64,000 nt of DNA from Aldrovandia affinis (GCA_029706075.1 JAINUG010000256.1:868001-932000); one strand, 5' to 3'. Shown: positions 1 through 12,310, numbered from the stretch's first letter. Numbers and translations are program-made. The notes: generated by a model not told the origin, from the letters alone.

Positions 1-780
1 TGCCATTAATAACAGTGTTGCCACGGTGACATGTAAAGTGATTTATCCAGCCACAGAGGGTTCCATCACTGAGGAGTTATGGCTGCTAAACAGCATGTTA
101 AATACAGTCTAACACACTCCCTCAAACTTTACTACCTGAGGCCCCAATCTGTCATGCTCACATTTGCAAACTATCAGAGACTACCAACTACATCCAGGAT
201 AGATTCAGATATAATCCTTTCTACCTCATCTATCATTACATTAAAGACAATCAATTGTTCAGCATTTACCTGACCTCCAGCAATAATACTGATAGTCGAC
301 ACACTCCCTGGCAGTCCCCCATAAGGACTGGACCACTGTTTTGCAGGACTGTAAACAGTGGTTTGACAATTATTTTGAGGGCCCCATCTGTCAAGTCGGT
401 AGCTTGAATTGGCAGCATAAGAAAGGAATACTGGCTGCCAATGTTGGCTCCAGACAAAATTATATGCATATATGTATATATACAGTATATATACATGAAG
501 AATACGTGACAGCCACATAGCCACATAGGCTAGGTGGGGGAAAGACCACCGTAGCTGTTGATAATCTTTCTGTGTGAATTTTAAACTTTCATGTACACAA
601 AAGATAGCCGGCTTTGGCCTAGGCTATAAATCACTCTTGGGTTGAGCCTGTGAGGTTATTCTGAGCATATACAGGGGACACAGTCCCTCTGGCATCTCTG
701 TTACATGCACCATCTGGCCCACTCCTGCAGCTGAGATTCCATTAAACTTAGAAACCACAGTCCCATATACAGTATATATG
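1..780. other. Unassigned AT-rich sequence left of the first Tc1 element
   Basis: I see no supported gene here. Short open frames are present on both strands but carry no recognisable motif. There are short TATA/ATATAC runs near 470-490 and 765-780. Confidence 0.6.
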
Positions 781-1024
781 TACAGTACACAGCATAAATG
801 AGTACACCCCCTCTGAACATAAAGATATATTTCTATTTCTAAATGATCACCATTACAATGAATGGGAAGATGACACAATTGAAATGTATGAAACATATAC
901 TTAATAACAACATAGAAAGACATCATCAATATCTATAAGATAAGTAAATTAGGCAACTTTGCTTAAACCAAGGGTTGCAAAAATGAGTACACCCTTGAGT
1001 AAATTCAACAAATATGTAATATTC

Positions 1025-1840
1025 TAGTACTTAGTATGTCCTCCGTTACTTTTAAGTACTGCACTGACCCTTCTTGGCATCGAGTGTACAAGTTCACAAC
1101 ATATTGTCTATCCTGTTCCACTCCTGGAGGATGACCTCCTTGAGTGCCTTGACGTTTTATGGGGAGTGCTGCTCAACTTGTCTCTTCAAAATTCCCCACA
1201 GGTGCTCAATAGGGTTGAGGTCGGGTGCAGTGGCAGTGGCCTTGGAAGAATGTTGAAAAGGCCATTGTCATGTTGAAAAAGTACCCGACGACCCAGGGTG
1301 TGGAGAGAGGGTAGCATCTTCTCTTTCAAGATTTTGCAGTACATCTGCAAATTCATGATGTCATCGATGAAGTACAATTCCCCCACACCTTCAGCACTCA
1401 TACAACCCCATATAAGAACTTTACCACTGCCGTACTTCACTGTGGGGACCATGCACTTCTCACTGTACTCCTCCCCCTAGCGAAGCCATACAGTTTGGAT
1501 GCCATCAGATCCAAAAAGATTGACTTTGGTCTCATCAGACCAGAGTATGAATTCCCAAAAGTGTTCAACTTGTCAATATGGGCCTTGGCAAAGGCTAAAT
1601 GGGCTTTCTTGTGCGTTGGCTTCAGCAGTGGCTTCCTGCGTGGACAATATCCATGCATTCCACTTCTATGCAGGGTGCGTCTTACTGTGTGAGATGAAAC
1701 AGTCATTCCAGTTTGGCTTTCCACAGCTTTTGCCAGCTCTGAGGTACTTCGCCAATCCTCTTGTACCGTTGTCCTCTTTTGTGCAATGAAATAATTCCAG
1801 ACAATTCTCTCCCATGTGGTGCCATTGTTGTCAGCATTAA
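1025..1840 (-). pseudogene. Broken Tc1-like transposase
   Basis: Read on the minus strand, pieces of a Tc1/mariner DDE transposase follow in order. A segment with [13 protein letters not shown] (first catalytic Asp) spans about 1500-1560. [17 protein letters not shown] lies near 1410-1450. A QHDN segment (second Asp) is near 1270-1280, and [12 protein letters not shown] (catalytic Glu region) near 1195-1230. The pieces fall in different frames, so at least two frameshifts and some stops are present. Known family role: cut-and-paste DNA transposition into TA. The N-terminal DNA-binding part is poorly preserved, and the piggyBac-like insertion at 1951 lies just upstream of the coding part. No functional product is expected. 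Confidence 0.85.
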
Positions 1841-1950
1841 GTCTGAGAGTAATTCAATGGTAATTCAAGTACCACTTTTAATTGTCAACCAATTACACCT
1901 GTTTGAGTGTGATAGTTCAACAGAATCATCTGCTGATCAATTGCCCTTAA

Positions 1951-3607
1951 CCCCCTGAGGTCGACTGGATTGCCGATGATCCGAGCAGCAATAAAAGTAT
2001 ATTACTATTTCTAACGTCGCAAGATTTTATCATACACACGCGGCAAAAACATTGACAGAAACCTTAGAATCGCGACTTTCCGATTTGAGCACTGGCAAAT
2101 AATATGATTTTTTAAATTAGGGTAATTAGACCAAAAGTAAACCTTGCCTTTCACTCTCTGTTTTACCTGGAAGTACCCCCTTCTATTGACATGGTAACTA
2201 GGTGCTAGTTTCAGGGAGGGGCGTGGGGTCATGTGTGAAATTGCAGTGTAAACAACACATACAATGTCCCGACATTATATAGCCTAGCATCTTGTCTGTG
2301 CTTACGGTTGCGATCTGCCAGCAACAGACTGTGTATGCTGATATTTATTTTATTTCCCATGTTTTCAAATACTCATGAAAATATATGAATTCCGCGTCTT
2401 GTGACGCTATACGGAAACAATCAGAATCATTGCGAACTGCTGCAAATAATTAACGGGAGGATATTTAACCAGCCGGCATTCTCTTCGGCGCTTGGACATT
2501 ATTTAGCTTAGCTTGATAGTACCTATTGTGATGAATGTTTCTTGCCTCTCGAGAACTTGTTTGTTCGTGTGCTTATTGTTGTTTAGATTCCTAGTGTTTC
2601 GTTTATTCCGAGTTTTTGGATAGCCTATGTTTTGGATTTACCGTTTTACTTGTTGTGTTTGTTCCTGATCGTTGGTTATTTTGTTTTGTTTTGTTTATGT
2701 CTTTCCGTGTCTTCGTAGACACGGATTTTGCTTTCGTTTTCCTACAGACGTTTAAAGATAAATATCTTAAACCCAGAAAACGGGCTACTTTTAATCATGC
2801 GCCTGTGCCCACTGTGAAACAGACTCTGGATGTTGGCAAACTGTCTTCTGTTGGTCGCAAGAAATGCGTACTCTGCAAGATGTCGGGAAAACAACACTGC
2901 GAGGTTTGTGATGTTCCCTTGTGTCTACAGTTGACAGAAACTGTTTTGAGAAGTGGCACCAAAGACTGTGAAAGAACAGATTGTCTCACCATGTTTTAAT
3001 TTTGAATTGTTTGTATATAGTTTGTGTGATGTTTTCAATAAATCTTCCAAAATGAATTTTTTTTTTTTTTCTGTCTTCTGCATGGCTCACTGACTATTGA
3101 TTACTCTGACTGCTTTTGTCTTTGTCTGATGGCCTTTGAGAGAGAGATGGCCCATCTGACAGATCTTACAGGTGTGGACAACCCTCAGGTGTGGATCATG
3201 AATATTCAGGAAATTAGCATATAGCCCTCCCACAGCCTGAAATAAATTTGACCAGTTCTGATAAAAACAGGCTAAACTATTTTGACATCCTTACATAACC
3301 AAGACCTTGATGAACAAACTCATATTGGCAAAACTATTTGTCACTATAGTTTAGTGTGTGCTTTCACAACTTTTGTGATGGCAGAAAAATGTACTCTTTA
3401 TAACTTGTGTGTTTGTAGATCTATTTACAAGCTGCATATGATACTGGCCAAACTATTGATGGCATATAAATGTAGCTGTGATAGTCCTTCAAATAAAAAT
3501 ATCAAACACTTTGGAGTAAGTGTGTGTTAAGTTGATGAAATTGAGATAAATATCAGACCACACCAAAATCACAAAGGTTCTCTGAGCTAAGCATGGACCT
3601 CAGGGGG
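1951..3607 (+). mobile_element. piggyBac-like element with TTAA duplication, internally deleted
   Basis: Perfect 12-bp inverted ends CCCCCTGAGGTC (1951-1962) and GACCTCAGGGGG (3596-3607) are flanked by TTAA at 1947-1950 and 3608-3611. This is the piggyBac signature. The element sits inside the Tc1-like transposon. At 1657 bp it is too short for a full transposase and keeps only a C-terminal coding remnant plus an AATAAA at 3037-3042. A related, rearranged copy lies at 33040-34005. Confidence 0.92.
2752..2989 (+). pseudogene. piggyBac transposase C-terminal cysteine-rich domain remnant
   Basis: From about 2752 the frame reads TFKDKYLKPRKRATF, then GRKKCVLCKMSGKQHCEVCD, a C-x2-C...C-x2-C pattern. 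A one-base shift near 2930 then gives DRNCFEKWHQRL and a stop at about 2987-2989. This matches the cysteine-rich C-terminal DNA-binding domain of piggyBac transposases. A pyrimidine-rich tract ending in ACAG at 2740-2751 just before it looks like a splice acceptor, so this may have been a last exon; that is inference. The DDD catalytic core is absent, so the element could move only with a transposase supplied from elsewhere. Confidence 0.75.
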
Positions 3608-3844
3608 TTAACTAGCACCAGAAAGTTTTATTTTGTAACTTTCAGAAGGGTGTACTCATTTTTGCAACATGGCCTTTTATCATTTTGATAAGAAAATCAT
3701 ATTTTTCTGTTTAGTTTCATTGGTAACTGATAAACCAGAGTTGCTGGAACATATAGGAACCCCAAATATGTCTTATTTGTAAAGAGAAATAGCTGAATTT
3801 GTTAGGTTTCAGTGGGGGTGTACTCATTTATGCTGTGTACTGTA

Positions 3845-4927
3845 CATATATATGAATATGGAACTGGAGTATTCATCCAAAAGACACATGCTTTTTAGTA
3901 AAGTGGGGTGTACAATCATTGCTATTGCTTTATTCGAATAATGTGGCACGCAACCTGGTTTAAATTGTAATTCACAGATGCTGTCTCCACAAATAAGATG
4001 CAATCAGAGACTTATTACACTGCCAATTTCCCTGAATGCTTGTGCATTGAGGGCGCTACCTCACCTTTGTACCCAAGCGTAATTCTGGGGACGGTCTGCT
4101 TGGCACTGTTCGTTACGGGGAGAACCCACAGAAGCATCCTGAATACACGCGTCCAGAACCGGGGTGGACCATTTCGTCTTGAGCTGTCGGTCTCCCCGCC
4201 GGCATCCGTGTCTGCATCCATGGTGAGCACCAGCCTGCAGAGGAGAGAAGTCTTCAGCCCTAGATGGGGAGAGCAGGACCAGGTTAGATGGCAACCAGGG
4301 AGGAGGCCGGACCCATTCTGGAAGGGTGATGGGCGGGGGCCTGTTTAACAGTTCTACTCATGAGCTGGAGAGCCCCAGGTGTGCGAATACTCAGCTGTTT
4401 ACCATAAGCTCTTCTCAAGCTTGTCAGTACACTTGTGTCAGTACACAAGACATCCACCCCCCTCCCTCCCCAAAATTATTTTCTTAAATGCTCATTCCTA
4501 AATCGGTTCTGCTGCAGACAATGGACAACCTCACCAAAAAAGTAGCAGTTTTGGGGGACTGTTGCTCTTTGTCTTGAACTGGTTAATGTTCATCTGTGTA
4601 TTCTTTTAGCTCATTCTGCCATCATTAATCAGCTGACAGGCATTGAACTTGCAAGTAAAAGGAGACAGTAATGATGCTGCTGCACCGGCAACCCTTTATT
4701 TCAGGGTCAGAGTCCCTTTGAGGATATATTGCTTATGGATGCAGTAGTGGATTTTCATGAACTCTTGGAGGAGGCTGCCCCTTTTCTCTGCTCATTTTTG
4801 TGGGGGCCCACAGCTCACACCCCACTAATGATAGGTACAAATCCCATTCCTCTCATTTTTCCCACAGATCATGGCTGTCAAAGCCTCTCATTCACCTCAA
4901 ATGGTGACAAAACAAAGTCATTTCATA
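3845..4927. other. Unassigned sequence between two Tc1 elements
   Basis: No motif that I recognise. The part from about 4080 to 4330 is more GC-rich than its surroundings and open on both strands, but nothing in the translations resembles a known domain. Confidence 0.5.
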
Positions 4928-4929
4928 TA

Positions 4930-6537
4930 CAATGAGGGAAATAAGTATTGAACACATCAACATTTTGTCCAGTAAATGTATTTCCAATGAGCCTATTCAA
5001 GTGAAATTTGCACCAGACTTTGAATATTAACTCAAAAAATCCAGACCAAAAATCTAAACATTAAAGTCCATATGTAAATAAAGTTATGTGTAATAAAGTG
5101 GAATGAAACAGGAAAAAAGTATTGAACACACTAAGAAAAAGCAGTACACCACAGCAAGGAAAGTAAAGGAACCAGCTGAAAACCATAACTAATTAGGAGG
5201 CAACTCTACATCCAATCTGTGCTAATTAATGTCAGCTGGGTTAGAATATATTGATGGGCTATAAAAGGTTTTTTTGTTACCAAGGTGCCACACAAGAAAC
5301 ATCTAATGATGGGTAAAAGCAAAGAGTTCTCTCAAGACCTTCGCAACCAGATTGTTGCAAAACATGAAAATGGAATTGGCTACAGACGTATTTCACAACT
5401 TCTGAATCTTCCAGTAAGCACCATTGGGGGCATTATCCGTAAGTGGAAGCAACATCACTCCACCATCAACCGGCCACGCACAGGAGCTCCTCGCAAGATT
5501 TCTGATCAGGGAGTCAGAAGGATACTTAGAAGAGTAGCCAAAGAGCCAAGGATCACTAGGAAAGAGCTCCAGAAAGACTTGGAGGCAGCAGGTACAACTG
5601 TGACAGAAAGGACAGTAGACAATGCACTCCACCGCCATGGCCTCTGTGCACGCTCAGGCCGCAAGACTCCACTACTAAAAAAAGGAAATGTTGAAGCTTG
5701 TTTAAAGTTTGCCAAACAACATTTGGACAAGCCAGTGAACTACTGGGAGCATGTACTCTGGTCAGATGAGACCAAAATTGAACTTTTTGGCTGTCACACA
5801 ACACACCATGTTTGGAGGAGAAATGGCACTCCACATCACCCGAATAACACTATACCAACAGTGAAGTTTGGAGGTGGAAGTATCATGATGTGGGGCTGTT
5901 TCTCCTCTCGTGGTACTGGCAGACTTCATATCATTGAAGGAACAATGAATGGAGCCATGTACAGAGAGATTCTTGAGATGAACCTGCTGCCATCCACCAG
6001 AATGCTGAGGATGAGACGTGGGTGGACCTTCCAGCAGGACAACGATCCAAAGCATACAGCAAAGGAAACTCGCAATTGGTTTCAGAGAAAGAAAATCAAC
6101 TTGTTGGAATGGCCCAGTCAATCACCTGACTTAAAACCCAATTGAACATTTGTGGAAGCATCTGAAGATCCAGATTCACAAGAGGGCCCCCTCAATCTTC
6201 AAGATTTAAAGACAATCTGTGTAGAGGAATGGGCCAAAATCACACCTGAATACTGCGGGCGATTAGTTACTTCATACAGAAAGCGCCTTGAAGCTGTCAT
6301 TACAAACAAAGGCTTCTCCACTAAGTATTGAATTAATTTCAGTTAGTGTGTTCAATACTTTTTTCCGATGTCATTCCACTTTATTACACATAACTTTATT
6401 TACATATGGACTTTAATGTTTGTCTGGATTTCTTGAGTTAATACCAAAGTCTGGTGCAAATTTCACTTGAATGGCCTCACTGGAAATACATTTACTGGGA
6501 AAAATGTTGATGTGTTCAATACTTATTTCCCCCATTG
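4930..6537 (+). mobile_element. Full-length Tc1-like transposon
   Basis: Inverted ends CAATGAGGGAAATAAGTATT (4930) and the inverse AATACTTATTTCCCCCATTG (ending 6537) are flanked by TA at 4928-4929 and 6538-6539. Longer imperfect inverted repeats extend inward; for example, GTTATGTGTAATAAAGTGGA near 5083 recurs inverted near 6375-6395. The length of 1608 bp is normal for Tc1. It contains a near-complete plus-strand transposase with only a few lesions, so it is among the younger insertions here. Confidence 0.94.
5306..6331 (+). pseudogene. Tc1-like transposase, near-complete but frameshifted
   Basis: I chose the ATG at 5306 (a second one follows immediately) because it opens the typical [16 protein letters not shown] start. 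The N-terminal half has two helix-turn-helix segments: [20 protein letters not shown] near residue 25, and a second around [17 protein letters not shown]. The catalytic core follows, with [11 protein letters not shown] (first Asp), [12 protein letters not shown] and [12 protein letters not shown] (second Asp). An extra A in the run near 6131 then shifts the frame and gives a stop at 6143-6145. The catalytic Glu segment [11 protein letters not shown] reads in the next frame. A second shift near 6190 restores NLQDLKTICVEEWAK and the C-terminus ending at TGA 6329-6331. About 340 residues in all, the usual length. Known role: TA-specific cut-and-paste transposition. This copy cannot make the complete enzyme. 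Confidence 0.93.
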
Positions 6538-6545
6538 TATATATA

Positions 6546-7043
6546 TTGTGGCAGCTGCCTGGAGGCATGGAGAGAGGTGGTTGTTGAGGGGAGTTACGTA
6601 GCAGCCCGAAGGCTCCACCCCTGCACCTTAATGTGAAATTCGGGGCTATCTGCACACACCTGATGCACGGTGTCAGTAATCCCAGGGAAAATAAAAGACG
6701 CACATGTGTCCTACATCAGGGTGAAGTACTGGAAGGGAAAAGCTCAAAGGAGGATTGGAGAAAGAGAGAATTGTGTTTTTTGGATTGCTTACTGGATTGA
6801 TTGGATTGTTTTGAGAACCCTGTTTGTGTACCAACCATTGACTGTTTTGAGGACCTGCATTGGATTTATGACTGATTCACGGACTGCATGTGTGTGTGTT
6901 CTCGCCGCCCCCCACCCGCCGTCTTCCCCGGTTGTTGTAAGAATTCCCCTAATAAATTTCCCTTTGTTTCCTATTTGCCATTGTATGTTGATTTTATTAC
7001 TGATCTTTGGTTGAGTTGCAACCAAACACCCCTGATCCTGCCA
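6546..7043 (+). repeat. Candidate solo LTR
   Basis: The segment begins TGTGGCAG and ends CTGCCA, so TG...CA ends with short inverted termini. It carries AATAAA near 6950, about 90 bp before the end, as a plus-strand LTR would. The flanks are AT microsatellite, so the target duplication cannot be judged. It lies exactly between two Tc1 ends. It could also be non-LTR sequence bounded by chance. Confidence 0.4.
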
Positions 7044-7050
7044 CTATATA

Positions 7051-7650
7051 CACTACCGGTCAAAAGTTTTAGAATACCCCCATTTTCCAGTTTTTACTCA
7101 AATTTAAGCAGTTCAAGTCCAGTGAATAACCTGAAATGGTACAAAGGTAAGCGGTAAACTGCCAGAGGTTAAAACAAAAAGTTTAGGTTACCAAAAACTG
7201 AAAAATAATGTAAATCTCAGAAACTTGTCTTCTGATTTTCTTGTGGCTTTGGGTCTGCCAGACCTCTTCCTGTCAGTTTCCTCCAGTTTCCAAGTGCCTT
7301 TTGATGGTGTAGGAAACACTCACTGACACCTTGGGCTTCATTGCAATTTCTCAAAAGGAAAGACCTACACTTTTAAGGGTTATAATGGTCTGTCTGTCTT
7401 CCTTTGTTAATTGCCTTTTTCTCACCATTATGATAGCAATATACTACTGCAGTGCAATATTGTCCAAATAATTCTTCAGAGGGTGTAGTAACACAGTCTG
7501 TTCCAACACTTTTATACAAACAGAAAATTTGTAAGTAATCAACAAAAGTTGGGACACCTGTAGGAATTGTTTGCTTTCAAGGCTTAATTTACTTCCATTT
7601 ATGCAGAACAGCTGGTAGTGTAGTTTAATGAATTCAAGATGCATTTTTTG
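7051..7650 (-). mobile_element. Truncated Tc1-like transposon
   Basis: The left end reads CACTACCGGTCAAAAGTTTT directly after TA (7049-7050), a common fish Tc1 terminus. On the minus strand at about 7430-7270 an N-terminal transposase remnant reads MVRKRQLTKEDRQTIITLK, then a helix-turn-helix (GLSFREIAMKPKVSVS). The catalytic core is missing. I find no matching right terminus, so the right boundary is approximate. Confidence 0.7.
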
Positions 7651-8130
7651 GTGAATAGTCTTCAAAAGAGGCTTCCTTCTTGCAACTCATAAGCCATAAG
7701 GCCATTGTCATGTAGGCATCGTCGAATGGTAGCTTTAGACTCCTTGCAACCGAAAGATGCCAGGTTGTTTTGGAGATCTTGAACTGCAAGTATTTTAAAC
7801 GTGTGTTCTCTCCCATTTATACCCTAGGGAAACAGGAAACCATTGTAGGCCACTGTATAGTTCCATAACCTTCCAATGAACTTCAAATAAATTGTATATT
7901 TATGTAATTTGTTTTTGTTTGATTACATTTAAAAGAATAGTTAGGGGTATGAATAATTGTGATCCTGATGTTTTCTGGAAAAATAATATTACTAATAAAA
8001 CAAAATAGGTTTTTGTATCAGTAATGTAGGTTTGGAATTTTATGAGCATAAAATATACCTCATTACTTATATAATTAATGTTATACAATTTATTTTGTTC
8101 ATCTTTATCAAGGGTATGGATAAAAACAGA
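7651..8130 (-). repeat. Possible second Tc1-like remnant
   Basis: The minus-strand frame at 7634-7816 has wording loosely like the middle of a Tc1 transposase. GGGTATGAATAATTGTG at about 7945 and AGGGTATGGATAAA near 8111 look like Tc1 end sequences. No clear inverted pair or TA duplication was found, so this is tentative. Confidence 0.3.
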
Positions 8131-9555
8131 GCCTACTGTATATATACAATTTCATTTGGAAGTGATGTGATGAATTTCTGGCATTTTTAAAGAAATGAAT
8201 TATTCTTGCTCCCCACTCTTGTTCTTCTACTTACTTAAAAACAAATATGTCCATATGACCATCATTTTGACCTCAGTAGCATTAAATTACCAAACTGTGA
8301 AAAAAAAATGCATGCAGATTAAGCCATTGTGTTTATCTTGTCACAGCAAGGCATGGCATGCTGTCACTGGATATGCTGTGTGTGATCCACCCACATATAC
8401 TCTCAGATACCCTATCACTCCTGTTTAGAGCCGACGGAGTCTACACAATATGGACTGGGATGGTAATGTCACTGTAATCCAAGTCATTCCATACTGTACA
8501 TCCCAAAATCCAGGACACAGGGCTGCTAATGCAGACAGCTTGTTTACTCTAAGGTAGGGATGGTTCATTTCCATTTGCAATTTTTTTTAATGCAAAAAAA
8601 ACATGAGTACTCTCTAAGAACCATTCAAGGGAAAGGAGGTCCGTGGTTCAACACAGGCAATCAAACGATCACTCAATGGGTACCAAAGGGGTAAAGCAAG
8701 ATCCAAGTGTTCAGGGACACTTTGCTGGACTCAGTGTTATGATTGGCAGTCTTTGAAGCACAGGCAGTTAATATGATTATAGTGATGGTGAACAATCCAA
8801 AAAAATATGCTATGGCCCATATGCATCCTATATAGACATGTTCAATAACCTACAGAATCTCTTCCTTGAGAGAATACATTTGACACCATGAAAGCAAGCA
8901 AAGCATTCCATTTTTTTCACAGTAAGGTACAATTCTATCGCCCCAAACTACCACAATGGAACTGCAATAAAGAGACTTGGAGTGAGGTATGATTTAGCAA
9001 AGGAAGGATATAGAACAACGACAACTTTTTTCAGTTCCAAAGACATGTTTTATATATTATTGCATTTTCTTGACAATAGTTAATAATCTATATTATAGCA
9101 AAACTAGAATTCCCATTTCCACCAACTATTAATGCCATACCTTCAATAGCTACTCATCACGCACAAAGTATTTTAAAGTATTTAAAAGAAGGTACAGGCT
9201 TTTATGTTTAAGTAAAACACTCCAGTATATATAAGATTTAAAGGCTGGATTTAAAATAATGATAACAAAAGTCATCATTACTTGAGGAGACAGGGGGCTA
9301 CAGGGAAATCCTTGACACAGAGGAATTATTTTTGCAGCCCAGAGTAAATTGTTGCTCCCTGGGTCATAATAAGCTTGCCCTGTTTGAAAATAATGCTGTT
9401 TGTGTAACCTTGTGTATGACAAGCTCCCATTAGTAAATATACCTAACCACTTGAATCAATTCATGAGTCTCACTGCACTCACAAAACGTAACCTCCCAGC
9501 TACAGTATGACATCCATTAGCTTCATTCATAATTCCTCATAATTTCTCCTCCTAG
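8131..9555. other. Unassigned AT-rich sequence
   Basis: No supported gene or mobile-element boundary seen. Several A and T runs (for example at 8580-8600). Confidence 0.5.
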
Positions 9556-9571
9556 ATCTCCCGGTGTCGAC

Positions 9572-10915
9572 GTGGTGGTAGCAGGCGGACTATGGAACTG
9601 CCAGTCCACTGTCCGGAAGGCCGATTTCATCTCAGCCCAGGCCTCCCTACTCTCCCTGCAGTTCCTGGCGCTCACAGAGATGTGGATCACTCCGCAGAAC
9701 ACGGCCACCCCTGCTGCTCTCTCCGCTGCCTACACCTTCTCCCACACTCCATGACCCACAAGTAGAGGTGGAGGGACAGGTATACTGATCTCCCCCCTGT
9801 GGAGATTTGGTATTGTTCCTCCCCCTCACTTCTCACCCTCCTCCTTTGAATTTCATGCTGTCACAGTCACTGTTCCATGTAAACTGCACATCATTGTTCT
9901 TTATCGCCCACCAGGTCCACTGTGGAGTTTCCTAGATGAGATGAATGCCCTACTCAGCGCCTTCCCTAAGGATGGCACTCCCGTCTTACTCCTCACTGAC
10001 TTCAACCTGCTGCTGGACACCCCACAGCCCTCTGAATTTCTCCCACTGCTTCGGTCCTTTGACTTCACCGTGGCTGAATCCCCATCCACCCACAAGGCTG
10101 GTAATCAACTGGACCTAGTCTTCACTAGGAACTGCACCTCACCCAACATTACGGTATCTCCTCTACATGTGTCTGACCACTGCTTTCTGTCTTTTTCCCT
10201 CCCCCTCCCCTCTGTGCCTAAATCATCTTCACCTGCCCCCACTGTCCTTGTCCGTCGCAACCTCCGCTCTCTCTCCCACTCTGCCCTGTCAGCTACTGTT
10301 CTATCTTCCCTTCCCCCTACCGATGCCTTCTCTCAGCTACCTGCTGAGGAAGCATCATCCACCCTACTTTCCTCTCTCTCCTCCTCCTTTGATTCACTCT
10401 GTCCTCTATCCACTAAACCTGCTCGTCTTCGACCCCCCACTCCCTGGCTATCTGACTCCATTCGGGCTGACCGACTGAAACTGCGAGCAGCAGAAAAGAA
10501 ATGGAGAAAATCCAAATCCCCTGTAGCTCTGACTGACTTCCACACACTCCTGGCTACCTTTTCCTCTGCTAAGTCTGCATTTTTCCTTTCCAAGATTCAA
10601 TCTTCTGTTTCTAACCCTCGAAAACTCTACTCTACGTTTTCCTCTCTGCTCACCCCTCCTCCTCCCCCACCCTCCTCCTCTCTAACCGCAGATGACTTCA
10701 CATCCTTCTTTCGCGAGAAGGTCGATGACATTCGCAACTCCTTCCCCCAATCCTCTCCCTCACCCATCTCGCTACCTAAACCTCTCACCCCTCTGTCCTC
10801 ATTCTCACCCCTCCCTGACTCGGACATCCTTCAACTTGTTCACTCCCACCGTCCCATTGATCCCATTCCTTCCCACCTCTTCCAGTTCCATCCCCTTTGT
10901 CTCCAATGTTATTAA
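9572..10915 (+). pseudogene. L2 LINE ORF2: apurinic endonuclease domain and linker
   Basis: The frame opens with GLWNCQSTVRKADFISAQAS and LQFLALTEMWI, the TE(T)W motif of APE-type endonucleases. A stop at 9752-9754 interrupts it, and the sequence continues as GGGTGILISP. From 9941 a 325-codon open stretch carries LLTDFNLLLD at the usual GDFN position (Gly replaced by Thr), HKAGNQLDLVF and HVSDHCFLSFSL (the SDH motif). A proline/serine-rich linker follows, then the edge of the reverse transcriptase. Known role: nicking target DNA for target-primed reverse transcription. The stop and the altered GDFN motif make activity unlikely. Confidence 0.88.
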
Positions 10916-12310
10916 CTCCTTTTTCCTCTGGCTCTGTCCCCTCTTCCCTCAAATGCGCTCATGTTGTCCCCCTCCTCAAAAAACCCGACCTGTCTCTCTC
11001 CTCCCATTCCTCTCCAAAACATTAAAGCGGGCTGTCTATAATCAACAGTCTGCTCATCTCCTACAGAACGACCTGCTTGATCCTAACCAATCTGGGTTCA
11101 AGGCAGGCCACTCCACAGAGACTGCTCTCCTTGCGGTCACTGAGACTCTTCACGTGGCTAAGTCTCAATCCCTTAGCTCCGTCCTCCTCCTCCTCGTCCT
11201 GTCGGCTGCATTCGACACCGTGGACCACCAGATCCTGCTCTCATCTCTCGTCGAGATGGGAATCTCTTGATCTGCATTGACATGGTTCGAGTCCTACCTG
11301 GCTGACCGGTCCTACCAGGTGGCCTGGAGAGGATCCCTCTCCTCTCCCCACACCCTCTCTACCAGAGTCCCGCAGGGCTCGGTGCTAGGCCCCGTCCTAT
11401 TCTCCCTGTACACCAAGTCACTTGGTTCTGTTATTTCTGCTCATGGTTTTTCCTATCACTGTTATGCCGATGACACTCAACTCTTTCTCTCCTTCTCTCC
11501 ATCTGAGACCCAGGTCCCCACACGGATCTCTGCATGCCTGGCTGACATCTCCGCATGGATGTCCACCCACCACCTGAAGCTGAACCTGGGGAAGACAGAG
11601 CTGCTCTTCCTCCCAGCGAAGGGCTCCCCAATGATTGATGCGTCAATCACCATGGAAGGCTCCATAGTGTCTCCGTCCCAGTCTGCCAGGAGTCTTGGAG
11701 TGACCCTGGACAACCACCTGTGCTGCTCGAGCCACATTGCAGCGATCACTCGGACCTGCCGATTCTCCCTCCACAACATCCGGAGGATCCGACTGTTCCT
11801 CACCCAAGAGGCCACACAACTCCTGGTCCAGACCCTGGTGATCTCACGTCTGGACTACTGCAATTCCTTGCTGGCAGGCCTACCGGCCTGTGCCATCAAG
11901 CCACTGCAACTAGTCCAGAATGCTGCCGCTCGTCTGGTGTTCAACCAGCCGAAGTTCACCCACGTCACCCCTCTACTCTCCTCTCTGCACTGGCTCCACA
12001 TCACAGCACGGGATTCAGATTCAAATCACTGGTGCTTGCTTTTCAAGCAGCTAGAGGGACTGCTCCCCCATACCTCCAGTCACTCATCACTCCCTACACC
12101 CCAGCCAGACCCCTCCGCTCCGCCTCCTCTGGCAAACTGACTGCCCCATCCCTCCGGGCGCCTCGCAGCCGCTCCTCACGGTCTCGTCTCTTCTATGTCC
12201 TGACCCTTCACTGGTGGAACGACCTTCCGCAATCGGTCAGGACCGCAGAATCACTTCCGCAAGAGACTCAAATCCCACCTTTCCAGATTCCACTACTACT
12301 GAATTCTGTA
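10916..12310 (+). pseudogene. L2 LINE ORF2: reverse transcriptase domain and C-terminus
   Basis: The sequence reads RPVSLLPFLSKTLKRAV, DPNQSGFKAGHSTETALLAV, motif A as LLVLSAAFDTV, motif B as VPQGSVLGPVLFSLY and motif C as YADDTQLFLSF. Next come the thumb region (LNLGKTELLFLP) and the conserved DYCNSLLAGLPACAIKPLQ. In motif A the usual catalytic Asp (LDLSAAFD in the 47.9-kb copy) is Val. There is a stop at 11268-11270, a deletion before RPVSLL, and frameshifts near 12015 and 12260. The YADD pair is intact. Known role: reverse transcription of LINE RNA. This copy cannot work. Confidence 0.9.

Larger units (their letters stand above)
781..3844 (-). mobile_element. Tc1-like transposon, split by a piggyBac-like element
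   Basis: The ends are inverted copies of each other: TACAGTACACAGCATAAATG opens the left end and its reverse complement closes the right end at 3844. Inner copies of the same signal (GAGTACACCC context) lie at 973-995 and, inverted, at 3647-3668, giving the IR/DR layout known in some fish Tc1 elements. The transposase remnant is on the minus strand. Removing the piggyBac-like insert and one TTAA leaves about 1.4 kb, a normal Tc1 size. The element is inactive because the insert and frameshifts break it. Confidence 0.9.

Noticed and set aside
3998..4348. A 116-codon open frame in a GC-richer patch
   Set aside because: The opposite strand is equally open, no domain is recognisable, and no splice structure supports it.
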